From assembly GCA_019693395.1 (NCBI GenBank), contig JAAMXP010000460.1:35134-99133 (forward strand): a DNA stretch of 64,000 bases, read 5' to 3'. Each line of letters begins with the position of its first letter. Position 1 is the first letter of the stretch. Shown piece by piece: positions 51,201 through 63,869 of the stretch. Both the position numbers and the translations under genes were made by a program. This DNA is from Ettlia oleoabundans (Eukaryota; Chlorophyta; Chlorophyceae; Chlamydomonadales). The notes below the pieces were generated by a model. The model was not told the origin of the DNA and made no database searches. It saw only the letters and a list, made by a program, of their open reading frames with translations.

Positions 51201-54200
51201 GTACAATGGGTGCCGGCCGTTACTCGAAGGGTGGTCTGGTAGAGCTGAGGTTTAGCAGACGTGCGGGGTGGGCAAGGAGTGCATGTCCTAACTAAATCAT
51301 GTGCCCTGAACGTGCTGTGTGCAGGTGTGTACCGCACCCCGTATCACACGCTGTATACTCTTTACAGCCATGTACGTACCTCATCATCGTTGTCTGCAAG
51401 TGCACGCTTGAGCAGCAGCAGGACACGGTCCCGCAAGTCGGGGCAGTGCGCGGCAAAGCGTGCCAGCGAGGACAGCGCCGCCGCCCGCACCGTGGCGTTC
51501 TCAAGCACCACACGGTTGTAGATGTAGCGGATGTAGCGTGCTGCATCATTGCAATGTGGGGTTGTGGGTCAGGCAGTGGAAAACTGGAGCAGCGGACGCA
51601 TTGCCCTGCACCACACAACACAGGGCAGGCGCCGGACAGGGGATAAAAGGACAGCAGGCAGGGCAGAATTGGCACGCTGGTCGAGCGAGAGCAGCAGAGG
51701 GAAGGAGCGGCTGCTGGTGGGACCCAGGCATAGCCAGCACAGTAAGAGCAGACAGTCACAGTCAACCCCCCTGGCTGACTGACATTCAGTGGGCAAATCC
51801 TCCCCTCCCGCTCCTTGATTCCCGCAGTCACCCACCCACACTGCCACCCACCCCACCTGGGTCCTTGGTGCGCGGCCCCTCCTCCCCCAGCAGGTGCAGT
51901 ATCTGTACCGACAGGAACGTGAACTCGCAGTCCTCTATGAACTCGCACAGCTGGGCCAGCCCCATCTCCTTGGCCTCGGGGATGTCGCGGATCAACACCT
52001 GACCACATACAAACAGTTGGGGAAGGAAGGGAGCAAGGAGGGGCGCTGTATGGGACAAACCAGGGGCTAGTGAGTATGGTTGCATATCGAGCAGTGTTGG
52101 CTGCAGTAACTCGGGATGGTGGCTCAGCAGCTCTACCAGCGCAGGAGCATGGGAACTGCTGGTCCACTGTGGTGACTTCTGCCCGCAGTGGCACCACCCC
52201 TACCCACCAGTATAGCGTCCACAATGGCCTTCTTGTACTCGAAGCCACCGTCCTCCCGCAGCACATTGGATAGGAAGTTCATGAGGCCACGGTACTTCTG
52301 CAATTACAAAAAGTGTGGGGTGCTTGCTAAAAAGGCGTCGCATAAATTCCACAAATTTCCGAGACATGAGAACACAGGCAGTCAAATGGGGTATACAAGG
52401 GCAGCCCCCCACACCTCGGTAGCATCACGGTCCCCATTGCTGTGCAATGTGACTTGCCTCCACGCCGGCTAGCGCTGCCTGCTACTACCCCTTATCCCTA
52501 CAAGCAGCTGTATTGCATGGCTCTGATTGCGGAGCGCACCTGCGGGAACTTGAGGCAAAGCGCCTTGATTGCCTCCACCACCACCACCTTGAACTCGTCG
52601 GCAATCTCGCTCATGAACCCGCCAATCTGCTTCAGCAGGCGGTCGATGGAAGACTCGTTGCCCGTCTTCAGCAGAGTGGTGATCGCCTGCAGGGTGGTAG
52701 AATACAAGATGGGGTGGACGTCACACAACGGTGGCTGGTGATGGAGGGAGTATGTCCTTTCTGCTGCCATCCGTCTAAGGAACTCACACAGGCTTACACC
52801 CGCCAGCCTGGTTATTCCTCCAACTGCCCTAGGTCTCACCAATGTTGCGATGGAGCGGTTGGGGTCGGCGATAAGGGACTCCATGTCGATGTTGCAGTTG
52901 GTGACAGCCATGGGGTGGGACATGGCAACCTGCGCGGGCAAGGCAGGGCAGGGCAGCCAGTTGGACACGCCTGTCGACCAGTGATACCTATCGCTTGTTT
53001 GAATCATGCACCACAAGCAGCCAATCAACCAGAAATATATGAGAAAGTGTGCCATCTGGAATTGTGCCCATTAGCAGTGTAGCACACACTGGGTCGCTAA
53101 GCAGCAGGTGGCCATCAACCCACAACCGCCTCCTTCCCTCCCATTTGGAACAGGATCCTTCCCCCTCACAACATGCAGGCATTGGCCCATATTGACTGCC
53201 GCAACCAAGCATCTGCCGCACCTTGTTCAGGGTGCGCACGGCAGCAAAGCGCAGCACAGGCTTAGAGGATGAGAGGAAGAGCTGCAGAACGGTGACTGCG
53301 GGGGTTAGCTCTCGTGTGGTCACATCCCTCATGTTGCAGATGGCCCTTGCTGCTTCGAAGATCACAATCTCGCTCTTGTGCCGCAGGCAGCTCTCCAGGA
53401 AGTCGTAGAAGGGCCGAACCTCGCTGCCCACGCCAGGCTGGCTCTCGGCGATCACCTGCACAGATGGCATGGGCAAGGCAGGGCTGAGAGACACGTGTGA
53501 AGCCAGAGAGCAAAGCATTCTAAGTAGCAGGCAAAAGGCGCTGTGCATACACCTCCACTCAACCGCATGCAACTGCGGCCAGTCTGCCCCTATTGCCAGC
53601 ACAGATTACCCAGCTGCATGGAGTCGACTGCTACCACGCCTGCCCCGGCAGGCGCGATGCCAGGATGCAGGCCTTTGCGCTTCTTGGTGGCACTTTCTGC
53701 TGCCGTGCATGCTCACCTGAGCCACATAGCGCACCAACAGGCACTGACCCATGGGCGACCGCACATTGCTGCGTGTCAGCTGCGTCACCAGCTTGCTGAC
53801 GGCCAGGCGGTCATTGGCTCGCAGTGCGTGCATTAGGGCAACAGCCTGGAACTGGACCTGCACAAGGAGCGGCCCAGGTTGGGAGAGAAGAGGAGGCAGT
53901 TCAAAAAGAAGCTTGCAAGGAGCTCTCTGCTGCAGGCTGTTGGCAGGGCTTGCTGCACCATGGTCGTGGGGCTGACGCCCGCAGCATCCTTGCATGTACG
54001 CGCCTCGCATTCCGCAAATCGCCTCCCATCCTGACCATGCACCATCCAGGGCTTGCAACAGCTTAAGGAAGTTGCATCGGCAGTAGTTGAGGCGATAACG
54101 ATGCGCTGCATCACGCACCATGGGATGCCTGGAGTTTATTGCCTCCTGCACTTCGTTGCTCCACCGCTTGATGACTTCCGCGTTGGCACCTGCCAGGTGG

Positions 54201-55321
54201 ATGGCCCCTGCCAGTACCGCAGTAGCCACCACCGCGCTTTTGTCCACCACCGCCTGCTTGAGGTAGCGCTCAATCTGGAGCAGCATCTGGCTGTCGATGA
54301 TGCGGCACAGCACGCGGATGGCATTGGCGCGGTACAAGTCATTCTTGCTGTTCATGTCCTTCATTAGGGAGCTGCATGAGGGAAGAAACAAACAAGGAGG
54401 GGGCAATATACACACAGCCGAACATAGGGAACAAAGCACTGAGCAGGCAGCGCATTTGCAGCTTGCAGGCCGCCCTGTTCAGAGCAGTGCCGCATCTTGC
54501 CAAGGTAAGTAGCACAACAGGATGTTCATCACCAATACTGGTGCCCGCCATGCTGTGTCGTCCATGCTGTGCTAGGAGGGCGTGGCCCCCTGTGCACCTT
54601 GTAATGATGATGACCTCATCGCTCGACGGAATGATTTCCTTGATGATGAGGTACACCATGCGCCGCAGGTGAACATCCTTGTGCTGGAAGAGCTTGGTAA
54701 CTGAGAAGAAAACTTCGGACGCCTCGGACTGCCGGAGAGAAGCAGGCAGGCGGGTGCCAAACAGCAGTTGTGGAGAGGAGGCAATGAGGTTCACAGCCAT
54801 GATCCAAAGCGGGGAAAGGTAGAGTAGAACTTGGCATGACTGTTGCTATTGCTGCCCTTCTGCAGCTTTGCTGCAACGCATCGAGGCAGAATACACAGCC
54901 GACAGCCAAGGAGGCCAAACAAGCCAACAGTACCATCAAACCATCAAACTGTTGACCACTTTTTGAAACAACCTGCAAACGCTCGCTGCTCAGAAGCTCC
55001 AGCCTTGCGCTTATTACCTTATAAATGTAAGGTAACTGATACCCACCTTGGTGAAGCTTTCTCCCTGGGTGAGCAGGTAGAGCAGCTTAGTGATGACCTG
55101 CTGGCAGCGCCGCGGGTCGACATGGGCATCATTGAAGCACCGCGCCTCCTGGAGCACCGCGCCCTTCTCAATGCCGTAAAAGGGTGAATACTCCACTGCA
55201 GCAACATGAACATGAACTCGGCAGTCAAGGCAGCTGCAAGGGAATGCTCTAGGTAAGGCTATGCTGGTTCAACGGGAGGCGGATGGGCCGCCCGTCGTGA
55301 TCACTCACGCTCCTCCTCCAT
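48287..55321 (-). CDS. COPG: Coatomer subunit gamma (COPI coat)
   Basis: Eighteen exons (55321-55309, 55195-55047, 54728-54598, 54371-54119, 53857-53717, 53455-53222, 52929-52840, 52686-52540, 52297-52208, 51998-51857, 51540-51380, 51186-51031, 50688-50491, 50206-50063, 49649-49484, 49234-49059, 48716-48594, 48406-48287) join in phase to 877 residues, the normal length. Gamma-COP belongs to the COPI coat for Golgi-to-ER and intra-Golgi vesicles. The N-terminal HEAT-repeat trunk is highly conserved with plants ([74 protein letters not shown]); an Ala/Pro hinge and the appendage domain follow ([28 protein letters not shown]). The first coding exon is only 13 nt if the lone in-frame ATG is used; an upstream first exon is possible. 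Confidence 0.93.
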
Positions 55322-55758
55322 GTCCTCATCCTTGGCTTTGTTGTCGCCCTGCGCCCGCAGGGGCTCCAGTGTGTTCTGTGCGGTGGACGCCTGCAGCAGC
55401 ACACGGGCACAGAGGAGCGCTGCAGCTCGGTGAAGGCCCGATCAACTGGGTTCGAGCAATCTTGCTGCGCCTCCCTGCGGCATGCTGAGCCCGGTGTTTT
55501 GTCATCGCTGCCCAGCACCCGTGCACGCACCATAGCGGCCACCGCCAACTGAGCTACCGGGCGTTGGCTGGTGACGCGCCAGCTGCCTACAAACAGGCGT
55601 CCGTAAAATCAGCGCATACAACCCGACAAGCACCCCGATCAGCTTTTTCTTTTGGCTTGCAAGGAGGCCAGGTGGACATCCTGCTGGCCTGCTGGAGACC
55701 CTCATATTTCTCGCGTATTTCTGATGTAGACATTGACTCTGATGTGATCACGTCGGAA
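55322..55758. promoter_or_regulatory. Divergent intergenic region COPG / FMT
   Basis: 437 bp between divergent start codons. A minus-strand open frame extends upstream of the COPG ATG to at least 55400 and may hold an unplaced first exon. No TATA box seen. Confidence 0.45.
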
Positions 55759-57872
55759 ATGACGACACTTAATTTCACTCGTCGAGTTGCGTTTGGCTGC
55801 AGGCTATTGCCCCGCCTGCTGCCCCAGGTCGTGGCTCCTGCAGCCACACAGCAACTGGATGTTTCGGGAGCGGCAATGCAGCGGCGGCCCGCTGGCAGTA
55901 GGCGCGCAGGCAGCGGCACCACCGCCGCAGCACCCGCCTTGCGTTGCGCGGTTCGCTGCGCGAGCAGCAGCAACAGCAGCAGCGGCAAAGGCAACGGCGC
56001 GCTAGACAAAGAAGCAGATTGTGCCACAGCATCAGCGGAAAAGAAGCGGGTTGTCTTTTGCGGCACGCCGGAGGTGGGTACTGGCGTGGAGATGCTTGGC
56101 AGGTGCGGTGATCGCGTTTCGCCAAAGTTCCATGTAGGAACTGGCTTGTTGTGGCAAGGACATTTCCCACCGCCCATCTGTTCAATGTTCTTGGTCATGC
56201 TGTGCAGGTGGCGGCACTAGTCCTGAAGCGCTTACTTGCGGCTGCAGCCCAGCCTGGCAGCAGCTTTGACATTGCAGCAGTGGTGACGCAGCCGCCGCGG
56301 CCCACGGGGCGTGGCAACCGGAAGGTGCCACAGCCCTCACCAGTGCAGGTGCTGGCGGAAGAAGCGGGCTTGCCAGCTGACATCATCCTGGCACCTGAGC
56401 GGCCGGGAGACAAGGCATTTCTAGCCGCGCTGCAGCAACTCGCTCCTGACCTATGCGTCACCGCGGCGTACGGAAACTACCTCCCGTCCTCGTTCCTCGC
56501 AATTCCACCCCACGGCACCCTCAACATCCACCCCTCTCTGCTGCCACTTTACCGAGGCGCCGCGCCTGTGCAGCGGTCGTTGCAGGACGGCGTGCGGGTT
56601 AGCGGCGTAAGCGTGCTATATACAGTCAAGGCCATGGACGCAGGACCCATACTGGCGCAGCAGGCGATGGAGGTGAGGGCCATGCCGCCTGTCTTGGGGC
56701 AGGCAATGCATTACTAAGCTGTGAGGCTGTCGACAGTGCACAGTGCCGCCATTGCACTAACAGGATACAGCTTTCACAAAATTCCGCCTCCTTGGTAGGT
56801 CGATGTAAGGGCACATCATGCTTTGCTGCGGCTGGCTGTTGCTGCCTCGTAAGCTGCAGCCCTCGGCCTGCTTGTGTTCAGCCTGGCCTTTTGACCTGCC
56901 GCCAACATATGTTCCCCTATGGCCCTGGCTCCTGCCACAGGTTGACCCTGATATCCAGGCCCCGGAGCTGCTAAACCGCCTGTTTGAGCTGGGCAGCGAC
57001 CTGCTGGTGGCAAACCTGGAAGCGGTGTGGGCAGGCAGGGGGCCCGAGCTGGCGCAGCCACAGGTTAGCCGCTGTTCACGTGCAGGGTGTTGAGCGAGGG
57101 CCCATCTACTCACTATTCTACCAGGAAGATGTGTGAATTGCGCAGTGCGCAGAATCCATAGTTTGACAGCTTGATGGTAGGGCTGGTATTGTGGGATTTC
57201 TGCAATGTTTTCCACCTGCAAATGGCTGTCGTGTTCGTGTTGCAGGATGAGTCTGCGGCAACGCATGCCGCCAAGCTGCAGCGGGAGGAAGCGGTGCTAG
57301 ATTTCAGTCAGCCAGCACTTGTGTGCCACAACAAGGTTCGTGGGTTTGCAGGATGGCCCAGCACCTTCGCCTCCTTCCAGCAGCTGGCGGGGCCTGCGGA
57401 GGCAGGCAGCAATGGCAGCAGGGGTGAGCTTGGTGAGGTGGAATTGAAGATAGTACGCACACGGGTGGCGGAGCCGTCGGCATGGAGCGGTGGCAGCGAG
57501 CAAGAGGTGGCGGCAACGCGGGCTGGGCTGCTGATTCGATGCGGTGACGGCAGCGTGCTGCAGGTGGGCTATGCAAGGCTGCCAGCACCCTATGTTTCTG
57601 CTGTCATTGCCCGCCTCCCCATCGCTCAACACTCCTGGCTGCATAGCCCCATCCTACCTGCTGGCTTTCCCACCCAACTAAGGTGGAAAGTGCAGCTGTC
57701 AACTCTATCCATTCCTTCTTACCACCCATGCCCTGCTTACGGCCCAATGCAGGTGCTGGAGCTGCAGGCCCCTGGCAAGCGGGTGATGGCAGCTAGAGAC
57801 TTCATCAACGGCCTCAAGGGGCGCACGCTGCTATGGCAGCCGGTGCAGCGGCCAGCGGGTGTGGCAGCCTAG
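55759..57872 (+). CDS. Methionyl-tRNA formyltransferase, organellar
   Basis: Five exons (55759-56073, 56208-56672, 56941-57063, 57246-57563, 57753-57872) join in phase to 446 residues. The enzyme adds a formyl group to initiator Met-tRNA for plastid or mitochondrial translation. After a 95-residue Arg/Ala/Ser-rich leader (likely transit peptide) come KRVVFCGTPEVAALVLKRLL, the catalytic and folate block LNIHPSLLPLYRGAAPVQRS (Asn and His), and VKAMDAGPILAQ with the catalytic Asp. The C-terminal tRNA-binding barrel begins near ESAATHAAKLQREEAVLDF and ends ARDFINGLKGRTL. ATG 55759 was chosen because it opens the transit-like leader; an in-frame start farther upstream is not excluded. Confidence 0.93.
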
Positions 57873-58099
57873 ATGACCAGACACATAAGAACACCCAAAA
57901 ATGCTGTGCCATACCAACTTATCACAATTATTACCAGTGCTGATTAACTCAATATGTAATGTGTTGCAGCATTGACGTGACTTTTCAAATACGATGGATA
58001 GAAAGATAGAGGATATCAATTCGAGGCAGGGGTATGAACTGTTGGAACAGAGCCAATGGAAACCTTGAATTATTGCATCACCAGCTGTGAGGGTCGCTT
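57873..58099. other. Convergent intergenic region FMT / PPR-SMR
   Basis: 3' UTRs of two tail-to-tail genes, with TGTAA at 57955-57959 on the plus strand. Confidence 0.5.
57955..57959 (+). terminator. TGTAA polyadenylation signal for FMT
   Basis: TGTAA 82 nt after the FMT stop codon. Confidence 0.5.
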
Positions 58100-61000
58100 C
58101 TAAGGAGCGGGAGAGGTGCAGCGGCTGCCCCTGTCGATTGACCGTCCTCTTTCCTGCCGTTGCCGCCGCTGCTGCTGGTAGTGGGGACGCAGGTGCAGCG
58201 GCGACTGTGGTGGCGGCAGCCTCAACTTCTGCTGCGCACGCCTCATCTCCATCTTTTTGGCCATCGCCTCGCATAGCTGCTGCTGTGGAATGACAATGCG
58301 CCCCGCGTTGGCGCCAGGCTCCAGCAGCGGCGGCAGGAACAGCGCCTCCAGCAACCGCACCACCTCGTGCCGCACTACAGGCTCCCTGCCCTGGCTGCCT
58401 AGGCCCCGCCCTGTGATGATGGTGACATCATGAGCAATGGCACCGCTGTCACGGTACTGCTGCTGCAGCATGGCCAAAATGCAAAGCACAGCCGCCCGTG
58501 CCTCCAGGACGGACATGCCGTGCAAGTCCACCTCGCGGCAGGAGGTGATACCGCACACGGCAGCCACAGCGGAGCGCAGGTCAGCATCCTCAGCGTTCAA
58601 AGCGCGTTCAGCTGCAGAAACAGTGGGCACGTGGGAGAAGAGGCAGGCGGCAATTGTTTGCGGGGAATATGGGGCTGGCTCTCAGGCCTTAGGGCGAGGG
58701 CTGTTGTCGGGGAGCACAGCATTGCATGGCATGGAAGGACACAAGGTCGTGCGGTACAGACCAGCATGCCACCAACAGCCTGCAGACCACTGCTGCAGCA
58801 GCCTCAGCGCACCCAGCCAAGTTATCCAGCGCCAGCCGTCACCCACCTGCCACCGCGGTGAGCCCCTCAAACTCGCTGTTGTCTGCGGGGTAGAGGCGGC
58901 GCATGCCCTGGTACACACGTAGCGCCGCCGCCAGCTCACCCTGCTCCCGCAGCGCAGCAATCACGGTGCGGAAAGTGGCGTGGTTGGGCTTCACCCTGCA
59001 CACACAACGACAGCCACAGCCAAGATAAGCCAGCAAACACCAAGCCACCAAGCAAGTAGCAAGAATTCCCATCCATCCAAATGGTTGAATTTGCACCACC
59101 CGTTCATTTGCGCAACCGACCCATGCGTGTGTGACAAATGTTTTGCTGTATCAGCGCGTAACCCGTAGCAATGCTTGATGGTGTCGATGCACCAAAACCA
59201 GTGCGGACGCGTACCTGGCGGGTCCATAGCACATGCGTTTGAACAGTCGGTTGCACTCGTCTGACATGCCGGGCGTGCTGCCTAGAGCCTTGAGCAGCGC
59301 AGTCATGGCCACCACGTTCTCCTGCACCCCCAGCTGTCGCATCTCCTCGTACAACTGCAACCACAAAATCAGTACACAGATGCACGTTAATGGTGAGATA
59401 GTCACACGTGGCTGTGAGACAGCCACAACACATCTCGTGAGATGGCCACACAGGGTCACGAGGTAAAACACACACGCCAATCGGGGTTGGGCAAGCCGGG
59501 GCGGTGCATGCGTGGCAGCAACCCAGCCCCCCACGACTTGCCTGCAATGCGCAGTGGCCCTGTCGAGCGGCGGTGCAGAGGGTGAAGAGGGTGCTGAAAG
59601 TGAAGGCATCGGGGGTCAGCCTGCTGCGCTTCAACTCGTCGTAAGTGGTGAATGCCTGCAGTACAGGACAGGGTAGGGCAGGGCAAAGATGCTCAGCAGC
59701 GAGGAGGCTGAGGCAGGTCAGCCCTGACGCGGAAATCAAGTAAGCAAGGGGCCGGTGGCGGCAGGCGGAGGTGCTGGTAGCAGCTCACCTGCAGCAGCTG
59801 CTCCTGCCGCATCGTCTTGCCGGGCGTGTGGCAGGCGCGCAATGCAATGTTGTATGCGCGGGTGTCCAAGGGCACCCGCAAGGTCTTGGCATCAGCAAAA
59901 ACACTGAGGGCACGCTCATACTGCGCCCAGGACGCAAGGGAATGCAAAGGTTTGCGAAGAGAGCCAAGGGCCAGCGCTGTAGAGGTTGGCAAGTTGCCGA
60001 GCATGTACACTGGCGCTTGTGCTTTGTGTGCAGAGGTTGGGGGACCTGTGCATGCGTCTGAGGTTACATGTGGCTCGCAACATTTCAAACCAGGCGGTTG
60101 ACAGGAAGCACCGCAAGGGGGGAAGGAGCGCAGCAGGCCGCACCTGGCCCGCGTCGTTGCAGGCAGTCATCATGCCGCACACGTTGTCGGTGGTGAGAAC
60201 GCCTCCCGCTCCCTGGCTGTGCAGCTGCTTCATCTCCCACCAAAAGATGGCCGCCTGCTCCATCTGCCCTGCCGCACTGCACGCCATTAGCAGGCTGCCC
60301 CAGAGCCGGGGGGTGGGGGCAAAGCCTGCACCCTCCATCTGCTTCCAAATTCCCAGCACGCTGTCAAACTGGCCTGAATACGAAAAAATCTGCGCAATGA
60401 ATAGACCACACAGAGATGTGGCAGCCAGTCGAACGACAGAGTGCAGCGAGGAGGGAGGAAAGACAAGAGCATCGGACTGGAGGTTGATGCAGCCAACCTG
60501 CTGGCGCATGAGATGCGCCTTCAGCTTATAAACTGACTGTTACACCTATCTGTGCGTCACTTCCCATGCCCACACCTTGATGAGGGTGTTGTAGGTGATT
60601 TCATCAGGCTGCACGCCATCCTCCCGCATCCACTTCATTGCCAGCTCAGCACGCTGCACATCCCGCGTCTTCATGCACGCCTTGAGCAGGCAGTTAAAGG
60701 TGCTGGAGTCTGGCACCACCCCCTCCTTGCGCAGCTGGTTGCACCTGCAGTAGCAACAGCAATAACAGCAGCATCCAAAGGTTGGGGGACATGCTGCCTG
60801 TGCCAACATAGAAAGCACACCACCCATGCACCCTAACCACTACCGCTCCCGACCCTACTCTGACAGGCAGCCAGCCAGCGCCATTTCGTCACGCACCTGA
60901 TGAACTGCACGCTGATGTCCCAATGGAGCGCGTTCAGCAGCAGGTTGACGGTGGCTGTGTCGTCCACTGTCCAAGCACCAGCTGCACGCATCTCCACAAA

Positions 61001-62056
61001 CGCATGCCGTGCCGCTTTGGGCCGCTGCAACGCCCCAAACGCCACAATGGCGGCCCGCCACACCTCCCGCCCCTCCACACCCGCCGCTGCACCCGTGTCA
61101 CGTGCGTGCTCAAGCATTGCACGCACGCCTTTGAGGCTGCGCTGCTGCCCCATCGCCCGTATAGCTGCAGCACACAGATCGGCGCTGCTGCTGACCATGG
61201 GCAACACCTCCAACGCTGCTGCTGTGTTGACACTTGTGACCAGCTGCACAATCAACTCCTTGCTGCAGGGCAGGAAACAATGGGAGCAGCACCCAAGCCA
61301 GTAAGCATCAACATGTAGCCTGGGCTGAAGCGTGTGAGGTCACATTGGGTAAAAGCACATGGAGGCGCAGCCGGTCCACAACAGGTCCCATTTGCAGACA
61401 TCACCGTTGGCGCTAGCAATGAGCGAAGGGGCGCCTGTGGGGCCCCCTTGTGCCCCTCCTTCCAGTGCAACTGCATCAGCTTAACATGCAGACCTGAGAT
61501 GAGGAACCAACTCAGCAAGCCAGACAGCTACTTGATCTGTGGCGCACCTCAATGCTGGGTCCTGCAGGCATCTGGCGCTCAGCGCCCATTCTTCTTGCAG
61601 CAGGTGAGCGGCCACCACCGGCCTCCCGCTATTGAGCAGCTGCCTGACGCTCTGCGCCAGCTTATCGCCCGCCCCACCAGCCTGCCCAGGATAAGGATCG
61701 GCCCTTGCCTGCTTAGTTCCCGTACCTCCAACAGTTCCAGGCTGCTGGCGCCCTACAAATAGCCAGCACAAAAAGCATGCAGGTGAGCCATGGGCACAGA
61801 CGACAACATGCAGTGGTTTGGCTGACACTGACAAATCGGCACCTTTTAATGAAGAATGGACTTTTCCTCTGGTTGTAGGCACAGGATTAAGTGCCGGGCT
61901 GTGAGCCTCAGCTGGCGCGACAGTGCTAGGTGAAGCAGCACGACGATCGCGCCACACCCGCGCCGGCGGCGGCGGGGTTGCTGCAGGTCCTGCCGCACTC
62001 GCTGCAGCCAACGCCCGTAGTCTGGCCATGGCACCGGCGGGCATGATAACGAACAT
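58100..62056 (-). CDS. PPR-SMR protein (organellar RNA-binding, pentatricopeptide repeats with Smr domain)
   Basis: At least nine exons (62056-61548, 61262-60897, 60744-60576, 60389-60144, 59920-59789, 59655-59542, 59354-59215, 58995-58847, 58611-58100) join in phase to 778 residues. The body shows PPR helices such as STFNCLLKACMK, DEITYNTLIK, LWGSLLMACSAAGQMEQA, AYNIALRACH, AFTFSTLFTLC, ENVVAMTALLKALG and ATFRTVIAALREQGEL. The C-terminus is an Smr domain: EVDLHGMSVLEARAAVL, then VTIITGRGLGSQGR. PPR-SMR proteins act in plastid and mitochondrial RNA processing or genome maintenance. The N-terminus is Arg/Ala-rich, as in organelle presequences. Exon 1 may contain a 90-nt in-frame intron (61842-61753), giving 748 residues. 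Intron 6 starts with GC (59541). A start at the in-frame ATG 62026 is also possible. Confidence 0.9.
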
Positions 62057-62319
62057 ACTGACTAGCTGATGAATGACCCCTGCCGGGCCGTAGCCAGTGT
62101 GTGGTAATGTTGCATGGCGGCGGTAAGAAGACGCGCAAGTGGGCAGGAGTCCTGATAATTCGTGAATGCAATGTCAGAGGGAGGGAACTTCACCGGCTTC
62201 AGTGACCAGTCATGCTCGGGTGCCGCGTGGCACTCCCCACTGTGTTGCAAATCTTGATTCATAACAATCACTTGAGCTCCACTCTACTCATCAGGCATCC
62301 TCAGCGCGCTCGATTTGCA
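62057..62319. promoter_or_regulatory. Divergent promoter region PPR-SMR / serine racemase
   Basis: 263 bp between divergent start codons. No TATA box seen. Confidence 0.5.
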
Positions 62320-63869
62320 ATGCCCAACCAGACTAGCGCAACCGTGGCTGACGAAGAGTCTTTTGCAGTGACTCTGCAACACGTCCAACAAGCTGCACGC
62401 GTCATTGCTCAGCATACAAAGAGAACACCGGTGAATATAGAGCTGAAGCTCTGCTGAACATTCCAGTGGAGTTTTGCCGCCGTTGCCGCCGCGGCACGTC
62501 CTGTTTTGTTGCTCACTTATGATAACCCTGCAACTCCTGCGCAGGTACTTACGTCCCGTACTCTTGATCAATTGAGCGGACGCTCACTGCACTTAAAGGC
62601 AGAGGTTTTCCAAAGAGGTGGGACGTTCAAGTTCAGAGTATGTGCAGATTGGTCAATGACTTGTATGTACCATTTGCTGATTGGGGCATGCTTTGCTGGA
62701 TTGACAGTGAAACCTGCAGTAGGCACTACCTGTGGAGTGCTGTTGTGTGGCCCGCAGGGCGCCCTGAATGCTGTACTCAGCTTGTCTCCAGAAGAGGCAG
62801 CTTGCGGCGTTGTGACACACAGCAGCGGCAACCACGGCGTTGCAGTGGCGCTTGCCACACAACTGCGCGGCTGCAAGGCCCATGTGGTGGTGCCTGCAAA
62901 CACGCCGCAGATCGAGCGAGCCGCTATCAGCAGCTAGGGTGTGCCGCTGCCTTGTACTTGTATCTACTGCAAGCTTTGTCATTGCGTTGAAGCTTGCACT
63001 GCTGAGGCTCTGGCTGCCTTGGTTGATTTGCAGTGCTGGTCAGCCTCGCTTGCACGCCGCTTTTGCATGCGCAGGTGTGGAACCCATCGTTTGCGAGGCC
63101 ACCATTGACGCGCGCGAAGCCACATGTGCAGCAATCCAAAAAGAGACCGGCGCAACTCTCATCCCGCTGTACAATGCGCCAGCAGTCATTGCGGGGCAGG
63201 GCACAATTGCGGTGGAGTTTATTGAGCAGGTGGGTGCCTGTGCTGACCAGCAGGCCCCCTCACTCATACTCACAGAGGCGTTGTTGCTGATGTTGATGCA
63301 CCCCATGTCAATCACCAAGCCACCTCACGCCTACTCATGTTGATGCCACCTCTTGCTGATCACCAGCCTGGCTCACCTGCCGTCCTACAGGTGTTCCAGC
63401 TGGAGGCCATCATAGTGCCCGTCAGCGGGGGTGAAATGATCAGCGGCATTGCTGTGGCAGCCAAGGCGCTTAAGCCGGGCATCAAGGTGCTGGCGGCAGA
63501 GCCGGTGGGGCGCAATGCGACCGCTGATGTGGCAGCCAGCAAGGCAGCAGGGCAGCTGGTGCAGGTGCGCAACCGAAACTGTGGCCTTCTTCCGCTGGAC
63601 CACCCCTTGACATGGGTTCCAAAGCAGGGGATTGCTGTTTCGCCTGCTGGGTTGGCTCGCCTGTGTGCAGCTTGGAGGCCGCATGTGAGCATGGAGGCTG
63701 TTCCTGCATGCCGCTGCAGCTGCCCAAGCCGGTCACCATATGTGATGGGCTGGAGGCGCGCTTGGGCTCCCTCACGTGGCCCATTGGGCACCAGCTGGTG
63801 GATGATGTGCTGACTGTGACTGAGGAGGAGGTGGTGGCAGCCATGCAGCTCGTAATGGAGAGGATGAAG
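62320..63869 (+). pseudogene. Serine racemase-like PLP enzyme, possibly inactivated; partial at right edge
   Basis: Six exons (62320-62430, 62545-62637, 62758-62938, 63075-63229, 63391-63564, 63720-63869) fit the serine racemase/threonine dehydratase family (fold type II PLP). Matches: VLTSRTLDQLSGRSLHLKAE, GTFKFRGALNAV (split by an intron) with the PLP lysine, VVTHSSGNHGVAVA, PAVIAGQGTIAVEF, KALKPGIKVLAAEP, and GSLTWPIGHQLVDDVLTVTE. The enzyme would interconvert L- and D-serine or dehydrate serine. Two faults: exon 3 reads TAG at 62935-62937, where relatives have the Tyr of a Tyr-Gly pair, one base before a good GT donor; and the PLP-phosphate glycine loop reads SGGEM (GAA at 63433-63435). 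All other phases match, so it may be a recent pseudogene, a sequencing error, or a gene that splices around the stop. The last exon(s) are outside the window. Confidence 0.75.

Noticed and set aside
62935..62937. Serine racemase TAG considered as programmed readthrough or a recoded codon
   Set aside because: No special context after the TAG is visible and other genes in the window end in TAG, so a mutation, sequence error or alternative splice is simpler.
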